From Bullera alba (lineage: Eukaryota; Basidiomycota; Tremellomycetes; Tremellales; Bulleraceae), in the NCBI GenBank assembly GCA_001600095.1, contig BCIX01000001.1:682001-746000 (forward strand): a DNA stretch of 64,000 nucleotides, written 5' to 3'. The notes under the pieces are model-generated. The model worked only from the letters and a program-made list of their open reading frames with translations, ran no database searches and was not told the DNA's origin. A program made the translations under genes and the position numbers. Positions 22,326-33,418 of the stretch are shown here, in pieces (the stretch's first letter is position 1; each line of letters begins with the position of its first letter).

Positions 22326-24604
22326 AGCGGGCGAGTATCGAATGAGCCGTTGCCGGTAAAGGTCGGTATGTCCGTTCGTGATGCTTCCTCCGAATCGAGT
22401 CCTACAGCGGAGAAGACCATCAGTCGAGCGAATGCCGTTGACGATAGTCTAGCAACGTGATGTCTGTCTGGATTTGCTCACCCTTGCTGCCAAGCGATCC
22501 GTGGCTATATCTGAACTTCGGATGAGTTCGGATGCCTTAAACTTGATCCCAGCTTCTGCTTTCCCTCCCCCTTGTCTCTCAACGGGAAGTAGAGCCCCTT
22601 AGCTCAATCGTGAGATAGGTCTTTGTCTCCAGTCCACACTCTGCGCTTCACCTCCTCAACACTTTCCCTCCCTCAAAGCTTGGTCGGTTGAAGGGTCGGA
22701 GATAGCGGATGGATGACGTTTGATCAAAGCGGATATCTTTCAGATGGCCTTTGAAGATTCCCGGTCTACTGGCGGGCCGAAAAAGGCGAGATGTCCCAAC
22801 AGATGTGACTCAAGGCGATGCCCTTTCGTAGCGGTATGTAATGCGGCGGTGCAGAAACGTGTGGGCGATCTCGAGGCGGCCTCTTTGTGTGAGGTGTTTC
22901 AGGATCAAAGACAGGGGGATCTCGTTCCTAGATAGGTGACTGTTGCGGATATAGTTGTTGTCGACTTGGACAGAGCCTGACAGAGCAAGATCGAGCTCGA
23001 AGCAAGATGATTTGACCAGGACGACGCTTGCCAGACCCCGTGCAAGCTTGCGACATGGTCATACCGGGCTCCCTCTTCCGGACATGGGACAATGTGGGAC
23101 CCGCTTTGATCCCGCTCGGTAACTCTCGTAAAGGGTGGCGAATCCCGGGGAACAGCCGCAACAGCGAGAAAGGTAACCATGTGTTTGCCACGTGGCTGGG
23201 AGGATGTGTGCAGAGGAAGTCCGGTGCTACCTGGTGCAAGTCGTGGCTACAGATTGCATGTGTTTCTGTTGCAATCACCTAGTCTCAGGATTGAGGAGAG
23301 ACACATACACAGTCAGACAATGTAGTAGAGCAAAGACCTAGACTAGCTGCAGGAAGCATCGAACCGTAAAGTCTGTCATACCTGTCTTTGTTCCGGAGAT
23401 CTGGCGCGGGAGATCGTAGAAGATCGTAGATCCTTCAGCGGGTAACTGGATCACCATTAGACGCCGCAACTTGTCTGAACGCTGAACTGTTCTCGACGAC
23501 AGGGCGAAACCACTGCGCTCGACAGCTCACAGCAGTAATCTTCTTGAAGCCCCGGATAGATCCTCAGCAGTCCTCAGCCTGCCGGAAAGAGCAACGGTGG
23601 ACGACCTTTTTGTTCTTTTCCTCCCCTCACTTTTACCCTGACGTTTCATCTTTGCGCCTAACGAGGGATTCCGTTTCTTCATTGTTCGAGATGGGGATAC
23701 TGACCGGAGTCCTTGTCTTGCATGCTTGTGTAGTGGGGAGACATGTCGGGAGTAGAGGGGAGTAGAAGGGACCATAGTGGAGCAGCAGAGAAGCGGCTGA
23801 CACGCTGACCGCAGCTGCTCAGGCGCTCAGGCACGAGGACGACTTTGGAGTCAGAGTCTACTCGATAGCACTCTATAGCATGTAATACGTCAGGCACACA
23901 CTGGTACACAAGGTACATTGTTCGAAGCGTGTTTGAACTCTGACCACCAAAGTGCTCGACTCTAAAAAGGACAAGGCTAAGCTACTGGCTGGCACTAGCT
24001 TGGTCCTCTGCTGAACCTAGAGTCTGAAGCCATCCACCATCGACCATCGCCTACATCGACTCGCCAGAACGACTCTCACTTCTCAACAGCATCCATAACT
24101 ACGTCGTTCAGCAACATCTACCAGCATCTACCCGTCTTTTACGCACCATCACCCAGCTTCACCTGAAACTCGTGCCCCTTTGACGGGATACCACTTTCGT
24201 CAGTTTCACTAGCGCTTCCGACTGCGACAGGACCATCCGAGCGAGTAAAGGAGGAGCGGTCCGCGTGTCGCGTTCAACATCACCACCTCTGCTCAGATCG
24301 CACAGATCTCCAACCTCCCTGCTTTGAGACCCCTCTCCGATCGGCCAACACGGAAGCAACCCGGAAGGTGAGTGTTGGACGCATCAACCGTCAATCACAA
24401 ATCCAATCCCTCGCCAAAGGACAGCTTGCGCCAGTGAGCTCGCCCCGAGCGCATGGACCAAAGGGGGACCCTCGAAAAAGCTGACAGAACTGCATCTTCT
24501 TCTGCTCAGTAGACTTCTCAATCCTTCTGTTCACTCACACCGATCCTTCCTCGGTCACCACCCAACGACATACATTTCAACCTACCCCCGCTTGATCATA
24601 CGAG
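22326..24604. promoter_or_regulatory. Large divergent upstream region of CRZ1 and G-alpha
   Basis: Nearly 2.3 kb without a supported coding exon, the longest gene-free stretch here. Several ORFs of 60-90 codons occur but overlap on opposite strands and lack features. A short tandem repeat built on AGATCGTAGA lies at about 23411-23430. It presumably holds long 5' UTRs and regulatory sites for both genes; a non-coding RNA cannot be excluded. Confidence 0.45.
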
Positions 24605-26299
24605 ATGGGTTGTGCTCAATCAACAGAAGATGTCGCGGCAAAGCAGCGTGAGTGATGGGATGCTGAACGGATCGTATGTGCGGCGACCAGGACGAGCTTT
24701 CATGCGGAGCTTGACTACGTGATCCCTCCCATCGATAGCCACCTCCCTCAGCTTCTGCACACCAGATCCTCATAGATCACGAGGCTCTCATTCTTCACAT
24801 ACCGTCATCCTCCGGCCTGTAGCCTTATCCTGCCGTAGTGTAGGACAAGGCTTGAACCTCGAACCTCTTTCACTCTCCGTGTCTATCCCAACATTTATGT
24901 AGTTGCAGCTAACCAATACCCTACTGCAGGTAACGCCGAGATCGAGGAGCAGCTCAAGCGAGACCGAGCCAACCTCCGTAATGAGATCAAGATGTTGCTG
25001 CTCGGAGCGGGAGAGTCGGGAAAGTCGACTGTGCTCAAGCAGATGAGGTTGATCTACAACAAGTGAGATTCAGCAAGAAATTGGCGCGAATCTAGCTTAC
25101 ATATACCTCTTTCAGGCCGTACGACGCCGAGGAACGTGATAGCTATAGAGAGATCGTCTACTCGAACACTGTACAGTCGATGCGGTGGGTTTAAGTCGTG
25201 TCGCAGCGAGATCATTGCTGACATCTGGGATAGGGTATTGCTGGAGGGAGTCCAATTGATGGAAGTCTCGGTTAACCCCGCGAACCAGGGAAGGTGGAAC
25301 ATTGTCATGGGATCGCCGGGCCAGATCGAAGGCGAGATCTTCCCTGCCGACCTTGCAGACGCGGTCCGAGGTCTATGGCACGATGATGGAGTCAGAGCGG
25401 TATTCGCTAGGAGGAACGAGCTCCAGCTGAACGACTCGGCGCCCTAGTGAGTACACAAGGTCTAATACCCCGGCCGTCTTGCTGATTTGTTGCAGCTACT
25501 TTGACGCTATCGACCGACTTTCAGGCCAAGACTACATGCCAACAGATCAAGACATTCTCCGAGCTCGAGTCAAGACGACGGGTATCACGTGAGTTCGCCC
25601 TTCGACTCGCACATTCCAGACGCTGATGATGCTCCAGCGAGACCCACTTCAAGATCGGCGAGCTGACTTACAAGCTCTTCGATGTCGGTGGTCAGCGATC
25701 CGAGAGACGTAAATGGTTGAACATTTTCGACTCTGTTACCGCCCTGGTCTTCCTCATCGCCATCAGCGAATGTAAGTGACCTACCTTTCCCTTCAACAAG
25801 CAACTTGCTGATAGCTCCAACTCCAGACGACCAAAAGCTGTATGAGGATGAAACGGTCAACCGAATGCAGGAAGCAATGACGCTTTTCGAGTCGGTCGCC
25901 AACTCGAGGTGGTTCACCAAGACCTCGATCATCCTTTTCCTCAATAAGATCGACCTGTTCCGAGCCAAATTGCCTATATCCCCACTAGCCGACACGTTCC
26001 CAGAATACAAGGGCGGAGCGAGCTACGACGCCGCTTGTGCTTTCCTATTGGAGAAGTTTGTCTCCTTGAACAACAACCCTTCGAAATCAATCTATGCGGT
26101 GAGTAATAATCTAGTCTTATCATCGAACAGAACCTGATCCTGCCTAGCACTACACCGATGCGACCGATACACGCGCCCTCTCCTTCGTTATTTCAGCCAT
26201 CAACGATGTGATCATCCAGGGTGAGCAGGAGGTGATCGAGTTTGGAAGATAGATGCTGACCACTGTATAGTCAACTTGAGAGACTGCGGTCTGCTGTAG
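24605..26299 (+). CDS. Heterotrimeric G-protein alpha subunit (pheromone/Gi-like class)
   Basis: The start MGCAQS is a canonical N-myristoylation plus palmitoylation signal (Gly2, Cys3). Exon 1 is 24605-24647; a 282-base intron follows, far longer than its neighbours, then exon 2 starts at 24930 (C|GTAAC, Arg). All nucleotide-binding boxes are present: GAGESGKS (P-loop), RVKTTGIT (switch I), [12 protein letters not shown] (switch II), FLNKID, and TDATDT at the guanine-specificity loop (TCATDT in most relatives). The helical domain is of normal size. The protein ends NLRDCGLL, with the Cys four from the end as in Gi-type subunits. Tremellomycetes carry three such subunits; sequence by eye favours the pheromone-coupled Gpa2/Gpa3 type over the cAMP-coupled Gpa1 type, but this is not certain. 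Confidence 0.92.
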
Positions 26300-26743
26300 A
26301 TGCGTATGGGCGATGAGAGGCACGAGGGAGACGTGATGAGGCTGCGAGAAAAGGCATGTTGGGATTGTTGATATTTGTGAATCGTACTCTTTCGGCTGTT
26401 ATACAGGGCTCCGTTCGTGATGTATCTTGTGCTATGTCCAACGGAGAGGCATGTTGTCGACACCAATTAAGAAGCTGTGAGTATTGAGATACTGTCACCG
26501 AGCACTCAGTCGCCCACTTGGAGCTTTGGACGATCTCATCAGCGGAACTAAAATGTTGGGTCGGGTATCGATGACATCGATCGCTCTGGGGAACTTGACT
26601 TGCGCCCAACTTGCGCTTGCTTCTTGCTTGCTTCACGCTCTCGACTCCAAGCTTGTCCACGATCTTACCTTGTCGATACGCATCCTAACTCTATCGAACA
26701 CCGGATTCGACTGCATTAGCGACCCCACCAGGCACTGAGCCCA
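26300..26743. other. Intergenic region between G-alpha and a small membrane-protein gene
   Basis: About 440 bases with no supported exon. It should contain the G-alpha 3' UTR and the promoter of the next co-directional gene. Confidence 0.35.
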
Positions 26744-26974
26744 ATGTCCGCACCCCCTCAACTTCCTCTACCACCTAGACCCTCACGTACCGGTCCCAAC
26801 CCATTCATCCTCCTGGGCCTTGCCGTCGTTGGCACCGTCTCCTTCATGGTGCTCACGGAGAGGAAGAAGGTAGATCCGAGGGAGAAGAACCGGCCGAAAC
26901 CACTGGCGAGCCCGGCTCAACCGCCCAAAGGACCAGAAACGATTCCTCGCCCAGAACGCAGGATAGTAGAGTGA
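26744..26974 (+). CDS. Small single-span membrane protein
   Basis: An intronless 76-residue ORF from an ATG. A Pro-rich start (PPQLPLPPRPSRTGPNP) is followed by one hydrophobic helix (FILLGLAVVGTVSFMVL) and then a basic, Pro-rich tail (ERKKVDPREKNRPKP). The layout, with the span near the N-terminus and a positive tail, is typical of small mitochondrial inner-membrane or ER assembly proteins, but no family is recognised. Support is the clean helix and position between two genes rather than homology. Confidence 0.55.
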   Translation: MSAPPQLPLPPRPSRTGPNPFILLGLAVVGTVSFMVLTERKKVDPREKNRPKPLASPAQPPKGPETIPRPERRIVE

Positions 26975-27197
26975 TCTGGGAAGCATTGTTTGTAGACTGT
27001 GAGTACAGCTGGAAGAACCGCAAAGAAGGAAGGCGACCCGGAGCTGATCAGAAGTCGATAGAAACGAATATCGCATGGCATGGAATAACTGTTGTAACAC
27101 AACAAGTCAAAACACGGTGGTCTCGAGGATGTAGGAAAGCCGGCCTGTACCCATGAGCATCTGTTGAGGACGCCGGAGTCAGTGGGGATGAGAAGAG

Positions 27198-27404
27198 ATG
27201 GCCAACGACGACCAGAGGACTACAACTGGCGAATCAAGCGCCCAAGAAAGCTCTGCTTATGGGACAATGCGACGATCTGCCAGAGGGTCGATGCGCAACT
27301 CGTCGAACGGCCTCCGTGAGCCGATAAAGGATCTCTCGCATGCACATTTCGCGTTTGAGACGCTCAAAGGAGAAATTGGCAGATCTATCTCTGGACGATG
27401 CTAG
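27198..27404 (+). CDS. Possible short ORF, Ser/Arg-rich
   Basis: A 68-residue ORF from an ATG, with MRRSARGSMRNSSNG in the middle and ending GRSISGRC. It sits 130 bases upstream of the HAD-like gene on the same strand, so it could be a small gene, an upstream ORF in that gene's leader, or chance. No motif supports a function. Confidence 0.25.
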   Translation: MANDDQRTTTGESSAQESSAYGTMRRSARGSMRNSSNGLREPIKDLSHAHFAFETLKGEIGRSISGRC

Positions 27405-27534
27405 ATAAACGTGGAGCGATGGAAGGTCTTCCTAACCAACCTAGAACTCGACTTTCAGGCGCTTACCCACTTTAGCATACTGTCACTGCTTACTTACCTA
27501 CCTCCACGTACCGCCTCACACCTGCGCTCTTGCC

Positions 27535-28771
27535 ATGTCTCGACAGAACGCTGATCCCCAGTCCCGACATCACGGTCGACCCAATGGTTCCAATGTCCAC
27601 CGTGGTGCTGCAAACCGCTCTCATTCCGCTAGCGTATCCTTCAACCAAACATCGTACCCGTTCTCCCCCACCGGCTCTCGAGGAGACTATCCCGCCGAAT
27701 CCCCTTCGCCCACTACTTTCGACTCTGGACCCTTCTCCACCGCCGCATCTGAGAACAGTGCCGACCCGTCCATCGTCGCAGTGAGGGGTAGCGTCCCGCC
27801 AAGTCCCATCCTCAGGGGATTGCGAGATGTTCGAGCCAGGCGAGCCGGTGCAACCACAGCTAATGGCGGAGGCGACAATGCTGCCAACGGGGAAGAGCTC
27901 AGGAGAGATTACTTCCCTTCTGCCACTCCCGCACCGGTCGCCGAAGAAGCCGAGTCGGTCGAGGCTGAGGCCGGTGCTCGAGACCAGGTCAATGCTCTTG
28001 TAGACCAAGGATCCGATGCCTCCGACAAGCAAGGCGGTACAAACAAGTCACAGATCCAAATCCAAGATGACGCCGCGGAAGCCGACAACAGCGCCGGCGC
28101 CAAGGCCCGAAGCCAGAGGACCGTACGCACTGGTCGAGTCATCGCCATTGATCTGGACGACGCATTCCTCGCTGGCCCTGCTGAAGATCTTGGATCGGGC
28201 CAAGTTGTCCCCGGGGCCATCAACGCCCTCAAGGCCCTTCACGAGATGGGTCACCCTGTACATCTGATCTCGCGACGGTCGAGCGACGATCTTGGCAAAG
28301 TGGCACAATGGTTGTCTCAGCTCGGATTGTCCATTGGAATCAAGGAGGACGACGTTGTGGCTGCAGTGTGGCTAGTCGACGGGCAGGCGGCTTATGAAGA
28401 GAAAGGAAAGAATCAATCGGGTATGCTGCCCGGAGGGCGCAAATTGATGGTAAGCTAGATCTCTTTCCCAATCGGCACTGGAACGCCAACTCACAAATCC
28501 CCTCACAAAGGCGGTTCGAGCGATCAATGCTTCTCTGTACATCGACACTAGAGGCGGTGTCCCGGCTATCAACGCCGCTCGACCCAAAGTCTCCGTCCTT
28601 CTCGTCAATAACGTTGCAGGAGAAGATGGAGCGGCCGAGGCCGAGACCAAGCCCGAGGCCAGGAATGCTTATGGCGAGTTGCTAGAGGAGAACAGGGTCA
28701 ATGGGTGGGACGAGGTTGTCCCTTGGGTCAAAGAGTGGGACTCGTCCTTCAATCACGTTGCCCCGATCTGA
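27535..28771 (+). CDS. HAD-like fold protein with disordered N-terminus
   Basis: Two exons, 27535-28449 and 28511-28771, give 391 residues. Residues 1-200 are Ser/Pro/Ala/Glu-rich and disordered. From about residue 200 comes a haloacid-dehalogenase-like core: RVIAIDLDDAFLAG as motif I (the nucleophile Asp and the second Asp present), a cap-proximal helix GAINALKALHEMGHPVHLISRRS that ends in the motif II Ser, and SLYIDTRGG where motif IV usually has DD. The substrate is unknown; the weak motif IV leaves activity open. The C-terminus carries GWDEVVPWVKEWDS. The gene converges on the aldo-keto reductase gene, 187 bases away. Confidence 0.65.
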
Positions 28772-28958
28772 TGGCGCAAGGGATTGCGCTTGTCTGTCTA
28801 TTGTACACTATGTGAATCCATATCCGTGATCGATTCGAATCTCTCTGATTATCGGATACAACCTTTGTCAAGTACGGTCCACGTCGATGAGTCTTCCATA
28901 CCGGAGATGTGAATACGGATCCCCATCTATCCATGTTGCCACCAGGACCTGCAGGGAG

Positions 28959-30358
28959 TCAGCACAACTCACGCTGACACGTCGCGTACGATGCGAATAC
29001 GCACGTCTTGCCTTCGAATGCCATGCCGTCCAGGACCTTGACATCATCGTCAGACAGGCGGAACAGAGTCGCTTTGGCGTTCTCCTCTGCCTGCTTCGCG
29101 TTTCTCGCTCCACCGAGCGGGATACACCCTTTGCTGATCACCCAGTTGAGTGCGATCGCCGAGACGGGGACTTCGTACTTTGTTGCCATTGTACGCAAGG
29201 TGTCAAGCAGTGGGTTGAGCTGCTCCCAGGTGTAGTGGTCGCCGAATCTGAACACGAGTGAGTGTCATTCTCTCGTATTGACAGCTAAAAGTGTGAAGGC
29301 TAAACCTACCTCCGACCTGAAGGAACAGGGTTGGCGGACGAGTACTTCCCGGTCAGTCTGCCCATCCCCAATGGCGAGTCTGGTAGCAAAGTCAGCATGT
29401 CCCACTGTGCACTGCTGTCAGATACCTTTACTCACAGGCCAACAGGGCGATGTCCCGCTTCTTCATTTCGGCCAGCAGTCCCGTCGACTCGGGTAATCGC
29501 CGCAGGAGAGAGAACTCGACTTGATTGGAAGCAAGAGGCACATTGAATCCCGCAAGCACGTCGGCCATCTTGATACTAGCAACAAATCAGGTTCGCCGCG
29601 TTCATAGTTCGAGCTCACAAGCTCCGACTTACAGCTCCTCTTCGTTGTAGTTCGACACGCCGACGGCCTTGCACAACCCCATGTTGTAACATTTCGCCAA
29701 CTCTCTCCCTACGGCCTCGATACTGTGAAGGCCGACATTTCCATGGATCTAACGAGAATTGGTCAGAGAAGCACAAAGTTGCGGAAGTCCTGGCGTACCT
29801 GATAAAGATCGATTTTTTCCACACCCAGTCTCTTGAGCGACTTCTGGCACGCTGCCACGACTCCTGGGGTGAACACGAACCAGTTTGCCGGCCGAGGTAT
29901 CGGTAAGTCTTCACGCAATCCGGTTCAGTCCCCTCAAGGTCTCCAGAACCATGAGAGACTCACACTTGGTAGCGATATAGATCTTACTGCGGATCTCGGG
30001 AGAAGTCTCCTTGAGCAGCTTTCCAATCATCTTTTCGCTCTCCCCCTCCGTGTAGATCTCGCTGCAGAGCGCTAGTCAGTCTCTGATAATGTGGTTGAGG
30101 CCAATTAATACACATACGCCGTATCGTAGAAGGTCAGACCGACATTGTTGCAGGCCTCCCATGCCGAACGGACGTTGTTCTCGCCATCGGGATCCTCTTT
30201 CCATGGTCCCGAACGAGATCCCCATGCCCATGTTCCTGCATTTGGAGTAAGCGATAGTGACGTTGAAGTGTGTATCGTATCTCAACTATAGCCATAGAGG
30301 GGACTTCCACGCCCCCTATGGAGCTCGTGCTGGCTTCGTTCGACGTAGCTGTCGTCAT
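28959..30358 (-). CDS. Aldo-keto reductase
   Basis: NADPH-dependent (beta/alpha)8-barrel oxidoreductase. About eight exons can be joined: GTWAWGSRSGPW, GLTFYDTAEIYTEGESEKMIG, KIYIATK, then LKRLGVEKIDLYQ-IHGNVG, KAVGVSNYNEE, ASNQVEFSLL, ALNWVISKGCIPLGGARNAKQAEEN. The catalytic tetrad Asp, Tyr (YDTAEIY), Lys (ATK) and His (IHG) is complete, and the C-terminal GGARNAKQAEEN fits NADPH binding. Exon 1 (start ATG at 30358, ending VPSMAI) does not join exon 2 in phase with any canonical donor: one base appears to be missing at the donor. Either this is a sequence error or the first junction is unusual. The protein ends ATCQRELC. Substrate unknown. Confidence 0.8.
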
Positions 30359-30873
30359 CGTTGACAAGTGACGCTGAAGGTGTCTACAGTGGGTATTGAG
30401 CAAACATGCTCATCTAAAACATGTCACTCACAGTAGAACGGGACGTCCAATTGTCGATATGAGGCTGCTTCGAGAACACCCTCTCCAAGCGGTCCTACTG
30501 ATGGTGATGAGCATGCGGTCTTATCATTCCCACAAAGCCAGTCCTCGGCCAAAACGATCCATTGTCAACGACTTGGCGGATGAGATTGTCGATCGACTTT
30601 CCGACTTTTCCGGCCGGTAAAAACGGACCGGGAGGGGGTCGCACTGCACTAGCTGCCATCCTCTTGTCCCAGTGTGTGTGTATGCTCTTCTGATGGTGAG
30701 GGGGTTGCTTGTCACGAGTACAGCTGAAGTCCACTCAGCTGACACAGTGACACATTTCCATCGGCTCTCACTGCATGCAGCTCTAAGTGTTACAAGGCCT
30801 TCGTAGCCATCATTATAAGTCGGACCTCTGCAAAGTCCCAAATACTCGATCGTCTATACCAGCCGCTACACCT
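30359..30873. other. Intergenic region between the aldo-keto reductase and alternative oxidase genes
   Basis: About 515 bases, containing the promoter of the aldo-keto reductase and the 3' UTR of the alternative oxidase gene, both on the minus strand. Short ORFs here have no features. Confidence 0.35.
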
Positions 30874-32502
30874 CTACTGAGCGATCTGCTGCTTTTTCGC
30901 GCTCTCCTCCATCTTCCTGTGCGACTCCCGGGCGAACTCTGCGCTCTCCTCCCGAGTGAAACCATACTTCTTTCCCCGGATCTCTGCGCTGGCTTCACCG
31001 AGAGCGAAGGGGTTGAAGTCGTGTTGCTGGTCCAGATCCGCCAAAGAGTGGTTGACGAATCGATGCGTCGCTTCGTCTGCCCTCACAGCTCGGATCACGT
31101 CGAGGAGTGAGGCCGACTCCGGTAGTCTCCAGTAGTCCTGCTCTCATCAGCATCGTCCCTGCCGGGTGTGAGCAAGTTTGACTTACAATTGCTATTCTAG
31201 GTGCTGGCTGATCCTTCCATTCGGGCACGAGACCCTTCTCCATATCGGATATGCAATGCGTGCTGATCCAATACATCAGTGATGACCATTGATGCAGCGG
31301 TGACTACTCACTATGTCCGGACGGCTTCCTCTTCAAGTGCACCGACGAACCGATGAGCGGTCTTGGGGGAGAAGAGGTAGGTGAGGAAGAAGGCGTTGTA
31401 GAAGACTCCCTGGCCAGCGAGGACGAGGGCTCGAGTGAGGAGGGATGGTTGCGAAACGGTCATGAAGGTACTGAGTAAGGCATCAGCCGCTGTAGATAGG
31501 CAGAGGCTCGTAGGACTTACAGAAGGTGCATTCTCTCGTTCTCGGCTTCCTCAAGCAAGGTGTGGATCCAGCCACCATCTCGTCTCTACAGATGGGTCAG
31601 CAAAGAGGTCCAAGGGTCACCATCTTCGTTGCAAGTCACTCACCAGCAGTCTGAGTGACCTCAAATGCCGTAATGTACCGCCGACCTTTACGAGCGTTAG
31701 GATGATGTCCAGTCGACTCGCTGCAGCTCGGATCTGTACTCACCATTCCTGGCACACCGGCGATACTCTCCAATAGGATAATACGCAGCAGCCAATCCTT
31801 GTCCGAGAGCAGTTGACCCTTGGATCTCAACTCCGCGATCGGCAATGGATTCTGCTTGAGCACTGATTCTGGGATCTCGTAGTGCTTGTACCCGGTGACG
31901 AGGTCGAATCCACGTCTGTAACAGAGTCAGCCCTGGGCGATGCCCTGATCCAAGGCGAAAAACTCACCTGAGTAGCTTGACTACACGGTGCGCCGCCCTG
32001 TCCTGCCATGTAACTTCTGGTCGATGGACGACTTGCACAGTGTCAAGTTCCTGAGCGAAGGGGTATCAGCTCACATGCAGCAGATCAGGATCGAGCCGGG
32101 CATACTCACTTCTTTCGTGTAGATAGGGTTCATCATCGTCCAAGCTCCTGTCCTGCTCATGTCGGTGAGTGGGTGGGCGGCGGGGACTTGATCTACGGTC
32201 GGAGGCTTATCAGCACTGTGACCTCCTGCGATAGAAATGAGCGAGGCAAACGCACCTTGATAATGAGGGCCTTCGACACCTTTGCCCTCTTCGCCAACAA
32301 CGTCCTTGGCCAGCTCGTTGTTGATCTCCCGCTCCCTTACACCCGTCTTGAGGGCAGTGGAGGCATGTGCGGCACGATCGGGCTGGATCAAGGCTCTCGA
32401 GGACGAGCTGAATGATCGGGCTGAGGCGGCATACAGTCCTGGTCGAGCTAGACTGCTCAGCATCTGAGGCCGTAAGGGTGCTCGAAGGGTGACCATCGAC
32501 AT
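30874..32502 (-). CDS. AOX1: Mitochondrial alternative oxidase
   Basis: Alternative oxidase is a di-iron ubiquinol oxidase on the inner mitochondrial membrane that bypasses complexes III and IV. The start MSMVTLRAP with Arg/Ser-rich [12 protein letters not shown] is a good mitochondrial presequence. The di-iron ligand motifs are all there: [36 protein letters not shown], and [12 protein letters not shown]. The remaining sequence ([19 protein letters not shown] upstream, FNPFALGE and a Lys/Glu-rich tail downstream) matches the family. Several short introns are inferred; one splice choice joins GPHYQ to [13 protein letters not shown]-like element and a CGGCCG palindrome lie just upstream. AOX in fungi is commonly induced when the cytochrome chain is blocked. 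Confidence 0.93.
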
Positions 32503-32596
32503 GGCGTCAAGTGGTATGTTGTGGTGTTGTTGTTGTGTGAGGTTGTACTAGTAGTGAGTGGTTTATAAGTGTGGATATGGGTGGTACTACATGCTC

Positions 32597-32617
32597 AGAC
32601 GGCCGTCTAAATATATA
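32597..32617 (-). promoter_or_regulatory. Palindrome with CGGCCG core beside a TATA-like box, AOX promoter
   Basis: AGACGGCCGTCT at 32597-32608 is a perfect 12-base palindrome. It directly abuts TATATATT (minus-strand sense) at about 32610-32617, roughly 108 bases upstream of the alternative oxidase ATG. Paired CGG half-sites are typical targets of Zn2Cys6 regulators, which control AOX in several fungi. That link is an inference. Confidence 0.45.
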
Positions 32618-33418
32618 GACGACCGATGCCAATGATCCTCGGGTTGAGTCGGTGCTGTACAAAGGAGACCGAGGTGAACGGCTCTTGCCATAGACGGTAC
32701 GGCAAGATGATACAATCATTCGTTTCCGTCTCGACAGCGGCTGAAGCAGGGCAGAGCATAGACTGACACAATGAGCAACCGACGCCGCAGCCGTCTGCCC
32801 GAGATGCGAGAGACGGCGAGCCAACCAGGAGCTCGTGAATTCAGTTCGGAATCGGACGGACGGGCGGCGGACATCTCAATCTCGGCTCATTTTGGTGGCG
32901 GTTTCTAATCGGCAATTGGCTATTACCGTACCTAGATTCTCGTAAGGCTCCGAGGTCTAATCAGCGGGACCGGCTAGGACCGGCTGGGACCTGGCAGGAC
33001 TGACGACTGCTTCTGGACTTCAGCAGCGGTCGCATGTCATTCGTGCTCATGTATACTTAGCCGCCTACGCTAGAGTAGGCTAGAGTACCTTGAACTCAGC
33101 GAGCGATCCCTCCCTCGCGCTCTGATCAGAACAGGCCCCCGGAGAGTCACGTCGTGGAATCTCGCTACCTGCAGACTCGACATCGGAACACGCCGGGAAA
33201 TTGGCCGCCGCAATACAAATCCACCACCCGTTTCACCTTTGTTTGCCACCCACCTAATTTGGCAGATCGTGAAACCAAATACAACAATACAAATCTCGTC
33301 AATCTCGGGTCTCGTTGCATGTCGTCAAAATACAAATGCTGCAGAGTTACTACCTCCTCCGAGCCCACACGTCGGAAGCCCTTGGGACCTGTTGTCACCC
33401 GCTAGGCATACATCCGGT
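32618..33418. other. Upstream region of alternative oxidase, with short degenerate repeats
   Basis: About 800 bases with no supported exon. A ten-base unit GGACCGGCTA is repeated about four times with changes at 32967-33006, and a GCTAGAGTA unit twice at about 33069-33087. ORFs at 33154-33509 overlap in several frames and have no features. The 3' UTR of the TFIIIC-type gene should lie at the right end. Confidence 0.4.
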
